Of a stretch of 64,000 bases of DNA, positions 51,454 through 61,877 are shown piece after piece. The notes below the pieces were generated by a model that was given only the letters and a program-made list of their open reading frames with translations, had not been told where the DNA came from and did not search any database. A program made the position numbers and the translations under genes. The stretch's first letter is position 1, and every line of letters begins with the position of its first letter. The stretch comes from Bryoerythrophyllum caledonicum (taxonomy: Eukaryota; Streptophyta; Bryopsida; Pottiales; Pottiaceae): contig OZ020518.1 of the NCBI GenBank assembly GCA_963971425.1, forward strand, positions 8,845,989 through 8,909,988, given 5' to 3'.

Positions 51454-51948
51454 ATAACTTTAAAATCCGGCTAAAACAAAAAAAAAATAGTTAATAGTTA
51501 TGTTAGTCCACGCCAGAATACAGCCTATAGTCTCCATGTAGAAATAAGGGCGGATGGGTAGGACTGCAAACCCTAATTAAGCCAAAAGCTGGTAAAATCT
51601 GAGCCGGAGCAGTTCCCGGAATTCTGGGGCAGTCAGTTATCCGGAACTGTCAGCCGGAACCGTCGCCATCAATTGTCATCATGATACCGTACAAACGGCC
51701 GGACTACTTAAGGCTGGGGTTTGGCGGGACACTCTTTCTTCTCACTCCGTCTTCTCGTGTCTAGGCTATCTCTCTCTCTTTCTTTTGCTCTCATTCCCGC
51801 TCTCACACTTACGGTTTTGCTAACCGCTTGCCGTTAGGGTTTGGAATTCAGACGGTTAGAATGGACGTGCGTCCGTTAGGGAGGGTCTTTGTGAGGTTGG
51901 TGCGTGCAGGGACAACCTCGAGGGATTGTGAGGTAATAGGCAAGGCCC

Positions 51949-54009
51949 ATGAAGTCTGTGCCTATGGCAAAGAAGAAGAGGACAGATAGGGATGGGTGCA
52001 GCCGGAGAGACGAAGAACCGGCTGTTGCATTCCCACCCTTGGCACGCATCCTCCCGGATATTCCAGAAGACTTAGAAGAGTTCAACCTGCTCAAGTCGAG
52101 GCTGAAGACAATGGGCTGCGAGGGTTTACTCGAAGTTCCATGGGGCATGCGGGAGGAGGTCTACGTCCGGGAACTCATAGGCACCCCGGACGAGAAGTAC
52201 AAGGGGCTGATGAGGGCCCATCCGGAAAGTTGGGGAGTCCCGGAGTGGTCCCAGGCATATCACTTCCGGGCCGGCCGCACCAAGGTAGTAGAACGGCGGG
52301 ACGAGTTCCTAGCAGACGAGTTTGGTAACCCGGCGGACCCAAAGGACGGCTACAACCTGCAGGACCTTAGGCACCTGGACGCTCAACTCGTGCTAGGGTT
52401 TTTAAACCCTATCTTCCATCCGGAAAAGCCGAAGCGGTTGGTAGCAAAGTGGGCCTGCACCTTCCTTGGGGCATTACGGGAGAAGATAGTAGTGGATTGG
52501 GGAACACTCATGACGGACATGATCAACCGTCTGGTGGCCAATCTCCAGAGGGTGAAGAAGACGGCAACATCCCTGGCATCCTACGTGGTGCACCTCTATG
52601 CGCACCACCAACAGCTCACCCCAGCGGAAATCCGGACGTATGACGTAGTCCTCAACTTCCAGAAGTACGGAGGGGACGAGTCTGAAGAAGGAGAGTCCGG
52701 GGAGGAGGAGCCAGCTCCGGAGGCAGCCAACACCAGCACTCCGGAAGGCCGGAAGGCCACGAAGAGGACTCGGGGGAAAGAACCCGAGACGGAGAGCCCG
52801 GGCATCCACAGCTCCTCCGCGTCGTCCGGAGATGACGAGTCCGGACCCTCAGAAGGGACCAGCCGGAAGAAGAGGAAGGTGGACCGGGACGACTCCAAGG
52901 GTCAGCTCAAGCTAATGGATGAGCTGACCCGCGACATTGGCTGGAGAGTTGGGATCCTCAAAGAGACCAACCACATCATCACCACCAGTGTGGAGCAGAT
53001 CTTCCAGAGCTTGGGCGTCGAACGACTGGAGGATGCAATCAACCGGATGGAGGAACTCCGGAACCGGGAGATGGGTAACAAAGCATTGCATACCCAGATC
53101 GCTTCTCTGTACAAGGTCAGTACAGAAAACGAGCGGAAGACGAAGCAATATCTGGTGGAGGCAGCTCAGGCGGTGGTGGCCCGGAAATTGGCCGAGGACA
53201 GGGCCAACGCTTTCGCAGCCGCCTTACTGGAGGTCCGGGCCTTCCTGGATATTCCGGTGGACGTGGTCAACCGGAGCCGGCTCTTCACCGAACTGGTGGA
53301 GAAGAAGGAGAAGGTCACCCGGGCCAACATCATCCGATTCCTCTTCGATTAGGCGGATAAGATGGGGCAAACCTGGAAACAAATAAAGCTGTTGATCGAC
53401 AACATCGTCGTGGAATATCCGGAAGTACCACCAACACCTGGTCCGGAAGGTACCCCGACCACCACCCGGACTGCACCTCCTCCGGAACCACCGACCAAGA
53501 CCACGCCAGCTCTGGGAACCTCTGCGAATCCGGAGTCCCAGGATACTCCGCCACGAACCCCAACGGAAGGTATCGTGTTTTCCAACCCCAGTACGAGTGA
53601 GATTCTGAAGACGCTTCCGGATCTCCTGTCACCACCAAATATGAGGCTGCCAGATCCTCCGACGGAAGGCGCCCTTCCGGTTGCACCAAGGTCCGTATCC
53701 CGGAGGTTGGCAGACGGACCCCGGAGCCCTTCCGGAAGCTACAGGGACTTGGTCCGGGAGACCGGGTCAGCTTCGGTGGCAAGGACCCCGGCACCTCCGG
53801 TTCCGGAAGGATCACCACAACTGCCACCTCCACCACCGGACGCTAGTACTCCGGTGACAGGACTTCCCCCAGCATCCGAACCCTGGACTCGGAAGGCCAC
53901 CCTTTCGCCAGCAACGTCGAAAAAAGCGAAAGGCAAGGCACGCGTTCCGGTAGAGATCTCTCCCTCCCGCCGGAGTGGGAGAAACCGGGGCCTAGGAGCT
54001 CCAACCTAG
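51949..54009 (+). CDS. Gag-like coiled-coil protein of the gag-only family
   Basis: One frame of 687 codons with a single TAG at 53350-53352. ATG 51949 is followed by a basic start (MAKKKRTDRDG). A globular N-terminal domain contains LKTMGCEGLLEVPWGMREEV and YVRELIGTPDEKYKGLMR, then VVDWGTLMTDMINRLVANLQ. Acidic and Ser-rich linkers and basic KKRKV-like patches (possible nuclear signals) follow. Helical, coiled-coil-prone segments come next (MDELTRDIGWRVGILKETNH; FTELVEKKEKVTRANIIRFL), then a long Pro/Thr-rich tail ending EISPSRRSGRNRGLGAPT. The reverse-strand copy has Gln where this copy has the TAG, so CAG-to-TAG is directly supported. No enzyme motif is present; an RNA-binding or particle role is inferred. 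Confidence 0.75.
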
Positions 54010-55315
54010 GATTAGTTAATTTTTGTACTTCATTTCTTTTGTCTCAGGGTTAGAATCCGGATCAGTAGCGACTAACGATGGGGCCCCAAGTGCACCCGGC
54101 TGCTGCCGGAGTCAATAGCCAGTTTTGTAGTTAGAAAAGGGATTCCGGAGACGGAATTGTTCCGTGATTTCTGGATCTGAGATCCGATCTGGAACTTTTC
54201 CGGATTTCTCGGATCATTTAGATAAGATCTAGCGGACTTCCCATTGTTAGTTAGGAAGATATCTAAGTTTAGGCAGGACTTGGTAAGTACTTAGTAGTAG
54301 GGTTTTGGGCAAAACTCTTTCATCTTGTTGATTTCACTCGGAAATATACGTTACCCTTTTCACTAGATTTGCTACCTTGTGTTATTGTGGGACGTGTGAA
54401 TCCTGTGAGTGACGGATCCATTCTTGAGGGTGTGGTTGTGTGAGGAATTCTTCCGGTCTAGAGTAACGCACTTGTTTTGCCGGAGGGGGAAGTTATCGAG
54501 GGTAGTGTCAGGAGATCGCCCGGGAGAGCTGGAGAGAACTATTGCAAAGGTGTTCCTAGTAGTCCCCAGGGTCCGGAAGTAGCCAGGAGGGGAAGAGATG
54601 AACTGCAGAGGGGTTCCTGGTAATCTCTAAGTTTGCGGAAGAAACCACGTTAAACTGAATTCCGGTCAATACCGGAGTTCTCCCCTAAGATAGGAAAAAG
54701 CCTGATGCCAATACCTAGATAAAATAACCATAGCGAAGCGTGAATCTCTGTTCCGGAGATTTACAATCATACCCCCGGAATGCCGCTATAGCTGGGTTAG
54801 TCTCTGTGTGACCGCATCCGGAAGGCCTTCCGGATGTTGTGAGAGCCGTAGTCCGGTAGCAGCAATCGAATTACCAGTTAGCATAGTAGGGAAAGTGGTG
54901 TTCGGTCACTATAAGTTCCGGACAGTGGGTGCCTAGCCACTTTAAGTCACAGGGCAGTGGGAAACCCAGCCACTTGCACAAAACAGGGTTAGTGGACTTC
55001 GGCCACTCGTTTAAAAACTCCAGGAGACTCTCTGAGGAGGAACAGAGACTAATCAAACCGCCCTCATGATTTCCGGAATCTCTTCTCCGGAAACCATTGT
55101 ATAACATCCGGATCCGGACAGATCCGGATCTAACCTAAGTAATGAAGAACTATAGCTAACTCGTAATCGAATTGCTTAGGTAAGCTTAGTAATCCGGAGT
55201 ATTGGAAGAAGATATTTAGGTCTCTGTGGGAACAAAACCGGAGCGGTTACTTTGGGAAGCTCTTAGTGACAATTAGGAGCATTCCGGAGGAATACTGTCT
55301 CTACGATCTGCAACA
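54010..55315 (+). repeat. 3' region of the gag-only element
   Basis: It opens with the conserved signal (CTAACGATGGGG, then TGCACCCGGC at 54091) and continues about 1.2 kb to CTGCAACA. The copy at 62247-63487 matches along its length, including the final 90 bp starting TGTGGGAAC. Rich in TCCGGA. It could be a 3' LTR whose 5' partner is lost or reduced to the hairpin. Confidence 0.6.
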
Positions 55316-55320
55316 TCATG

Positions 55321-55678
55321 CCATGAATGTGATTCCCGTTCGATCACTACTTTCCATATTGGTTCAATATATTGTGATATATCATTTGGTCTTGTTGCGA
55401 TTACTATACAGTTATCTTTTATGGTCAGTACAGTCTTACGTGGAGCAATCCCAATTTTTGCAGATCCCGGCAGGTTCCGTGGAGATCGAAGTATCTTCCG
55501 GTTGTAGATACCTATCCGTTGATTGACCAAACCCAAGGAAGATCGACAAATCGAGAGATTCTTTGATCCCTACATTGATTGCACGATTCTTTGATCCTAG
55601 GTCTGATACCAAGATACTCGGATATATAGGCAGATTTCCGGAATTATCGGGTTCAAATTAGGATCGAAGGATCCATCG
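55321..55678. other. Spacer before the DUF7869-like gene
   Basis: Unique-looking sequence after the target duplication of the gag-only element. It may contain promoter or 5' exon of the gene that follows. Nothing firm is visible. Confidence 0.35.
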
Positions 55679-56500
55679 ATGTCCTCATCTAAAGGATTGC
55701 CGGATGAGTTTGCTAATCCAACGTATGGAGGCGGTGTTGCTAGCCACACTGATTGGCGTGATGAATTCACCCCCGACATGGAAGTTTCCCTTTGCTACTC
55801 AAACCATGGCACGGTTGGGAAGGGAATTGTCATTGAAGCGATACCCACTAGGCATTGGCTTGGTGTCGACATCAATCTCACCATGGTCGCGATGTCTCTG
55901 CTTAGACCTACTAAGATATTTCATGAGGCTCGCAATCTTATTTTTCGGCCGTTGCAAGAGGGCGTATCTCTCTTGGCGGATTCGATTGGTAGAACGATTC
56001 TCTGGGAGGCATCGCAGGTAGTGTTGCAATCGAGGGATCCTTTGATGGGCCCGGACCTAGGCAATACATTCGGTTCCACTTGCGCCCCTCCTTTTGTCCC
56101 TCAGGCACAATGGGTGGAAATGGTGGTTTGTTGCTATGGCAGTGATGGAAATCTTATGGCCTCTGGTCGTATCAATTGCTCTCTATCCGATGAGCCATTC
56201 CTGGACAGTACTTTGGGAGAGGGGAACATTGGCGTTACTGTGTTTGACTTATTCATCGGGGATCAAGATGACATTATGAGTCATCAAAGGTGGCCCATCC
56301 CCGAATGTAGACTCGAAGGAAGCATGGCCTTAGCGAGACAGTTGCTCATTTCATCCAAATTCCTGAAGCATCGGACCCAAATGCGCATCTTGGTGGTCGT
56401 CCAAAAGCACCGTATCGATTTGTTCATCGCAAGAAGAGAAGTGAGGAGAAGCTCAGTGCGTACTCAAGGAAGACTTGTTAGGATGTGGTTCAAGCGGTGA
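55679..56500 (+). CDS. Open frame upstream of the DUF7869-like transposase, unknown
   Basis: 273 codons from ATG 55679 (MSSSKGLPDEFANPTYGG) to TGA 56498-56500. It includes LGVDINLTMVAMSLLRPTK, ADSIGRTILWEASQVVLQ and RWPIPECRLEGSMALARQLL. No family was recognised. It lies 25 bp before the next coding block in the same orientation and may be the N-terminal exon of the same gene or a separate transposon protein. Confidence 0.45.
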   Translation: MSSSKGLPDEFANPTYGGGVASHTDWRDEFTPDMEVSLCYSNHGTVGKGIVIEAIPTRHWLGVDINLTMVAMSLLRPTKIFHEARNLIFRPLQEGVSLLADSIGRTILWEASQVVLQSRDPLMGPDLGNTFGSTCAPPFVPQAQWVEMVVCCYGSDGNLMASGRINCSLSDEPFLDSTLGEGNIGVTVFDLFIGDQDDIMSHQRWPIPECRLEGSMALARQLLISSKFLKHRTQMRILVVVQKHRIDLFIARREVRRSSVRTQGRLVRMWFKR

Positions 56501-56525
56501 GTTCGCTATCATGCTGCCCTGACGA

Positions 56526-58136
56526 GTGTGTTCAATTATTCCAGCCCCAAGAATCCAAGATACCTTGTTTCTCCGACAACGGTACTTTCTGAAGGACTTT
56601 GACGATCAGCGGGAATATGGAATTGTTGTGGGCGGCCAACTGAGTCACATGGGCAATAATCGGAAACGGACCTACGTTACTTTGCTCGGTCAAGATGTCT
56701 GCGCAACAGCATGGTATAAAATTCATGGTATACCAAAGTCGACATTCCACAGCTATATCGACCAATATAAAAAGGGTATCTTGTCATCAACGCACCGGAA
56801 CAGAGGCGCCAAGCGTCCCCGTCTTGGAACCGTGTAAGCAATGGGTACAATTTCAGCAATCATCAATGAGAACACCGATCACATGCCTCACTAGATGCGG
56901 ATGACTGTACCAAGGCGGATGGACACAGTGAAGTTCTTACCGTCAGGTCATAGCTGGAAGAAAATTCAGGCTGACACCACAGAGGTAAACATGTACACAA
57001 ACCACCTCATTGCTCGAATAATCCTTCTTGGTCAAGCACTCCCATTGCGCGGCGATACCTCACGCTCTTTGGCTTCATTTTATATAATCCAGTATCCATA
57101 TTTGAAATCGTCTTCAGACAATCTTTACGCAACTTTCAATATCTGAACGATCACTTGGTCGTATTAGATGCCTAGATGTCTGTACTCACGTGTTACTGGA
57201 AGCAATACTAGTTTTAATGTGATCGAAGGATCTTTCCATGCCAGTAGTAGCCTCAATGTTGATATTGTTGATACTCATTGTTTGGCTTTGTTTGCAGACA
57301 AACTTGGAGTACGGGTTGCCCAAGGTTTCTCAGTCTGCTGTGAGTAGAATCAAGAAGGAACTCTTCAACAATGTTGCTGTAAAATCTGTAGGCAGTTCAT
57401 TTGCAAAGTGCACCCTCTATGACACTCTCCAGCAGCTCATTAGTAATCCGTGAAGGGCTCCGCCGAGTATATGTCATTCATTGAACAACAACATGCACAC
57501 TTGAACCACCAAGCTTTGTGTAGGCGTGTGTATCATACCTGGAGAGAGGAGTCTAAACGCAAGAAGGGCAAAATCATTTGCATCATCCACGATAAAATGC
57601 ATATTGCCAAGACTGCCATCCCTCATATGCGAGGTACCACGAAACAGAATTCAGGTCTTGGTCAGCTCCCGATGAACGTCACCGGCATGGTCACGAACGG
57701 ACATGGAGACGGTGCCTACGCTCACTATTCTAGTGACTTGTGGCCGGGAGACTCAAATTATACCATCTTGTCGATTGCGAGATTACTTTGACCTCTCGAA
57801 GAACCATCCATTTATGTCACAGGTCGAATTTTTCCTTACGAGCCGACAAACTCATTATTTACGGCATTGCTTAAAGGGAAGTCTAGATGTATGGACGTTT
57901 TACCTACGGTGGTACCGAACTACTCAACTGTAGCCGTCCCACTACCAAACAATCTATATTTACAACTAGACAACTCTGCAAAGGATAATAAGAACCAATT
58001 TCTCATGGCATTCTTACCTATGTTGATTTATCAAAGGGTGTTCAAGGAAATCCAAGTTGGTTTCCTATTAGTCGGGCATACACATGAGAATATTGATGCT
58101 TATTTCAGCCACTTGTCCAAGGCCTTGAAGAATTAG
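56526..58136 (+). pseudogene. DUF7869-like transposase gene, broken
   Basis: Exon-like blocks in order: FLKDFDDQREYGIVVGG, then VTLLGQDVCATAWYKIHGIP and STFHSYIDQYKKGILS (56526-56837); an intron-like stretch ending TTTGCAG near 57297; GSAEYMSFIEQQHAHLNHQAL (57450 on); and IICIIHDKMHIAKTAIPHM. After a TGA at 57789-57791 come LYLQLDNSAKDNKNQFLMAF and VGFLLVGHTHENIDAYFSHL (to 58136). The pattern VC..AWY, LDN..KDNKN, GHTHENIDAYFS is that of DUF7869-type transposase-like proteins; the acidic residues in HDK, QLDN and ENID could form the catalytic triad. Several stops are present, each one transition from a sense codon. The family name is from memory of its motifs. Confidence 0.6.
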
Positions 58137-58397
58137 AATTCATTTATGGTCGCTGATTTGATGAAGTCCTTCATGGAATCGTAGGAGATGAATTTTATGC
58201 CCGAGTTTGTTCAGGAGGTTGCAGATTTCAAATCTTTTGTCTCTGGCTATATATGTGATGGTGCTTGTTGGTTTAGGAGAGATGCACCTCTTCAAATTCT
58301 ACGTTGATGAAGACGGTTGGCCTGTCATGCGTTACAAGATGTCTGCAATTGATCGGCATTGGCTACCTCAAAACAACTCAGGTTTACGTCTTTAGAA
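58137..58397 (+). other. 3' flank of the DUF7869-like gene
   Basis: A short frame (58207-58395) ends at the boundary with the truncated reverse-strand gag-only element. It may hold the last exon. No terminal inverted repeat of a DNA transposon was found. Confidence 0.3.
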
Positions 58398-61300
58398 GGA
58401 GGGTGACCGGACACCACTCTCCCTACTCTGCTAACCGGTGATTTGATTGCTGCTACTAGACTTAGACTCTCACGACATCCGGATGGCCTTCCGGACGAGG
58501 TCACACAGAGACAAGTCCTGACTACAACGACATTCCGATAAGTGCGATTGTGATTCTCCGGAGCGGATGTCACCACTACACCAGAGGTGTTCCGTCTGGA
58601 CCTACGCATCAGGCTTTTTCCTATCTTGGGGAGAATTTCGGTCTTTGACCAGACTCCAAGTTGACACAGATTCTTCCGTGTCCTAGAGATTACCAGGAAC
58701 ACCTCTGCACTTCATCTCTTCTCCTCCTAGCTATTTCTGGACCCTGGAGTCTACCAAGCACACCTGTGCAATAGCCCTCCAGCTCTCCCAAGCGATCTCC
58801 TGACACGGATCTGACCGGTTCCCCCTCTTAGCAAACAAGGTTATCACTCTACTTCCGGAAGAATACTTACACAATCACGCCTACAAGAATGGATCTGTTT
58901 CGCACAATGTCTACACTCCACACCAAAAATACAAGGAAGCAAATCTGGCAAGAAGGTTAAGAAGTATATTCAGAGTGAAAAGAACAAGATGAGGGATTTT
59001 CTCCAGAACCCCACTACTAAGTACTAACTAAGTTCCTTCTAAACTTAGCCTTCCTCCTTACTGTTGAAAATCCGCTAGATCTTATCTAAAAGATCCGAGA
59101 AATCCGGAAAAGTCCCAAATTTGATCTCAGATCCTATAATCTCGGAAAAGTTTCCAACTCCGGAATTCCTATTCTAAGTACAAAAACAGGCAGTCGACTC
59201 CATCAGCAGCCGGGTGTACTTGGAGCCCCATCGTTAATCGCTGTTGGTCCAAAATCTTAGCCCAGAAGAAACGCTATACCTAAACTAACTTAAGTCGGAG
59301 CACCCGGTGCCCGGTTTCTCCCACTTTTGCGAGAGGGGGAGATCTCCACCGGAGCTCGCTGTTTGTTCTTGGCCTTCTTTGCCGTTGCCGGCAAAGTGTT
59401 GACCTTCCAAGTCAACGGTCCAGCCGCCGGAGAAACCCTAGCCGCCAGAGGTTCAGGAACCCGGAGGAGGAGGTGGCTATTCCGGTGAACCTTCCGGAAC
59501 TGGAGGTGTTGGTTGTTCCGGCTCGGAAGCTGACTTGGTCTCCATAACCAAGTCCCCGTAGCTTCCGAAGGGACTCCCAGTTGCGGGCGCCAATCTCCGA
59601 AATACAGACTTCGGTGGTGCCTGGGGGTCAACTTCCGTTGGAGGATCAGGCAGGCGCATCGTCGGTGGCCTCAGTAGATCCGGAAGGTTCTTCAGAGTCT
59701 CACCGTGCTAGGATTGGAAAATATGATGCCTTCTGCCGGTGTCCGGGACGATGGAGTATCGAGGGTCTCCGGATTAGCGGAGGTACCCGGAGTTGGAGTT
59801 GACTTGGGTTGTGGTGGTTCCGGAGGAGCTGTGGTCCGCTCTGGAGTCATGAAGTCTTCCGATACCTGAGCCAATTGGTGCTCCGGGTCCGCCAGAGTGA
59901 TGTTGCTCACCAACAGCAGCATCTGCTCCGAAGTCTGGCCCATCTTCTCCGCTTGATCAAGGAGAAACCGGATGATGTTGGCCCTGGTCACCTTCTTCTC
60001 TTTCTTCACGAGTTCGGTGAAGAGCTGGCTTGGTTGACCGTGTCTACTAGAAACTTTAGGGCCTCCCAAACCTCCGTCAGGGCAGCTGCTGATTCATTGG
60101 CTTTTGCATGCGCCTGTTTCCAGGCCACCACTGCCAGCGATGTCTCCTAGCGAAGGTGCACTACCTTCTTCTCCATCTCTGTGTTGGCTTTCTACATGGT
60201 GGAGATCTGAAGGTGCAACGCCTTCGTGTCACCCTCCCTTCTCCGGAGATCCTCCACTTGGTTGATGGCATCTTCCAGCCAGTCGACTCCCATACTCCGG
60301 AAAACCTGGGCCACACCGGTGGTAACAATGAAGTTGGTCTCGTTGAGGGCGGCCACTCTCCAGCCGACCTCGCGCAGGAGATCATCCATCTCCTTCAGCT
60401 GAGCCTTGGAGTCTTGTGGGTCGAGCTTCCTCCTCTTCCGGCTGGCTTCCGCTGATGGCCTAGACTCGTCTTCTCCGGACGATGCGGATGAACTGCAAAT
60501 GTCCGGACTCTCCGACACTAGCTCCTTCCCTCAGGGCCTTTTTTGAGTCTCCGGTCTTCTTCCGGAGTGTCCGCGGTTGTTGGCCTCGGCACGGGTTCCG
60601 CTGCCCCTCCGGATTCATCCTTTGATTCTTCACCTCCGTGTTTCTGGAGGCTAAGGACTTCATCGTACTGCCTCTGCTCCGTCTGGGTGAGCTATTAATG
60701 ATGGCAGTAGAGATGTACCACATAGGAAGCTAGGGTGGTTGCCAATCTCTTCACCTTCTGGAGGTTGGCCACCACCCGGTTGATCATTTCGCTCATAAGC
60801 GTCCCCCAGTCTACGGCAATCTTCCCCCGGAGTGCTCCGAGGAACGTGCACGCCACTTCGCCACTACCCGCTTCGGCTTTTCCGGATGGAAAATAGGGTT
60901 TAGAAACCCTAGCACTAGCTAGGCATCCCGGTGCAGTAAGTCCTACATGTTGTAGCCCTCCTTCGGATCGGCTTGACCCCCGAATTCCTCCACGAGGAAC
61001 TTGTCTCGCCGTTCCACCACCTTCGTATGGCCGGCCCGGAAGTCGTATGCATGTGTCCATTCCGGAACTCCCCAGAGTTCCGGATGGGCCCGCATCAACC
61101 CCTTGTACTTCTGATCCGGAGCGCCTATCAGCTCCCGAACGTATACCTCCTCGCGGATGCCCCAAGCGACTTCGAGCAAGCCAGCACAGCCCATGACCTT
61201 CAATCTTTCCTTCAAAAGGTTGTACTTGTGCGTGTCTGCAAGGATTTCCGGAAGAACCGGCCTCAAGGGCAGAAGCGCAGCGGCCGGCTCTTCGTCTCGC

Positions 61301-61877
61301 CTTTCGCGCCCATCTCTATCGGTTCTCTTTTTCATGGCCATGGAGACCGTCTTCATCGAATGTCTCTACTTCCTCACTTTCCCTCGATGTTGTCCCTGCA
61401 TGCACTGACCTCACAAAAACCCTCCCAAACGGACACACGTCCGTTGTAACCGTCTAAACTACAAACCCTAACAGGCAGCAGTTAGGAAAATGAGGGAGAG
61501 AGAGAGAGAGCGAGAGAGATAGCGCTGGAGCGGAACCGCAACACGCAAAGAAGAGATGAAAAAGAAGAGTTTTCCCTCGCGTCACAACCTTTTGTAGTCT
61601 GGCCGTTAGTACGGCTCATAATGATAGCAGATGGTGATAGCTCCGAATGACAGTTCCGGATGACAGACTATCCCGAAATTCTGTTAAATACTTTGGTTGT
61701 CCATTTCGCAGCTTTAGGCTCAATTAGGGATTTCAGCCGGGTCCATCCGTCTTCATTCTTGCAAATCGACTATAGGTTTTATTCTAGCACAGACTATCGT
61801 ATCAACTTAACTAATTTTTTTGTTTTTGCCAGATTTTAAGGTTAACTTCCGGCACCTTGTGGAAACGGATTCCCACA
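58398..61877 (-). mobile_element. Gag-only retroelement, reverse-strand copy, 3' truncated
   Basis: It starts at the hairpin (61877 leftward: TGTGGGAATCCGTTTCCACA) and AAGGTGCCGGAAG, with a GA-rich leader (61493-61520). The gag-like gene runs 61356 to about 59290, and the conserved 3' signal lies at 59241-59204. The 3' region runs to 58398, where homology to the other copies stops about 400 bp short of the expected end. It sits head to head with the next copy, sharing the hairpin. Confidence 0.75.
59290..61356 (-). pseudogene. Gag-like gene of the gag-only family, reverse strand, frameshifted
   Basis: ATG at 61356. The N-terminal domain is intact to 60943 (RLKVMGCAGLLEVAWGIREE; YVRELIGAPDQKYKGLMR; then EGYNM and TAG). 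Homology then continues with frame changes: the membrane-distal helices at 60518-60192 (MDDLLREVGWRVAALNETNF), 60069-59692 (FTELVKKEKKVTRANIIRFL, then LDQAEKMGQT), and the Pro-rich tail ending EISPSRKSGRNRAPGAPT at 59290. It has more indels than the forward copy, so it is older or less constrained. Confidence 0.7.

Larger units (their letters stand above)
51422..55315 (+). mobile_element. Gag-only (non-autonomous) retroelement, complete copy
   Basis: It is bounded by TCATG on both sides (51417-51421 and 55316-55320), with TG...CA ends: TGTGGGACTC at the left and CTGCAACA at the right. It comprises a 20-bp terminal hairpin, a TGGTGCCGGAAG primer-like site, a CT-rich leader, one long gag-like frame (51949-54009) and a 1.3-kb 3' region. 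No protease, RT or integrase is present, so it must depend on enzymes in trans. The left and right ends are not direct repeats of one another beyond TGTGGGA, which recurs 90 bp from the right end. Confidence 0.8.

Noticed and set aside
52004-53148. Long reverse-strand frames opposite the gag-like gene
   Set aside because: They are shadows of a GC-rich forward gene whose frame is shared with the reverse-strand copy at 59-61 kb.
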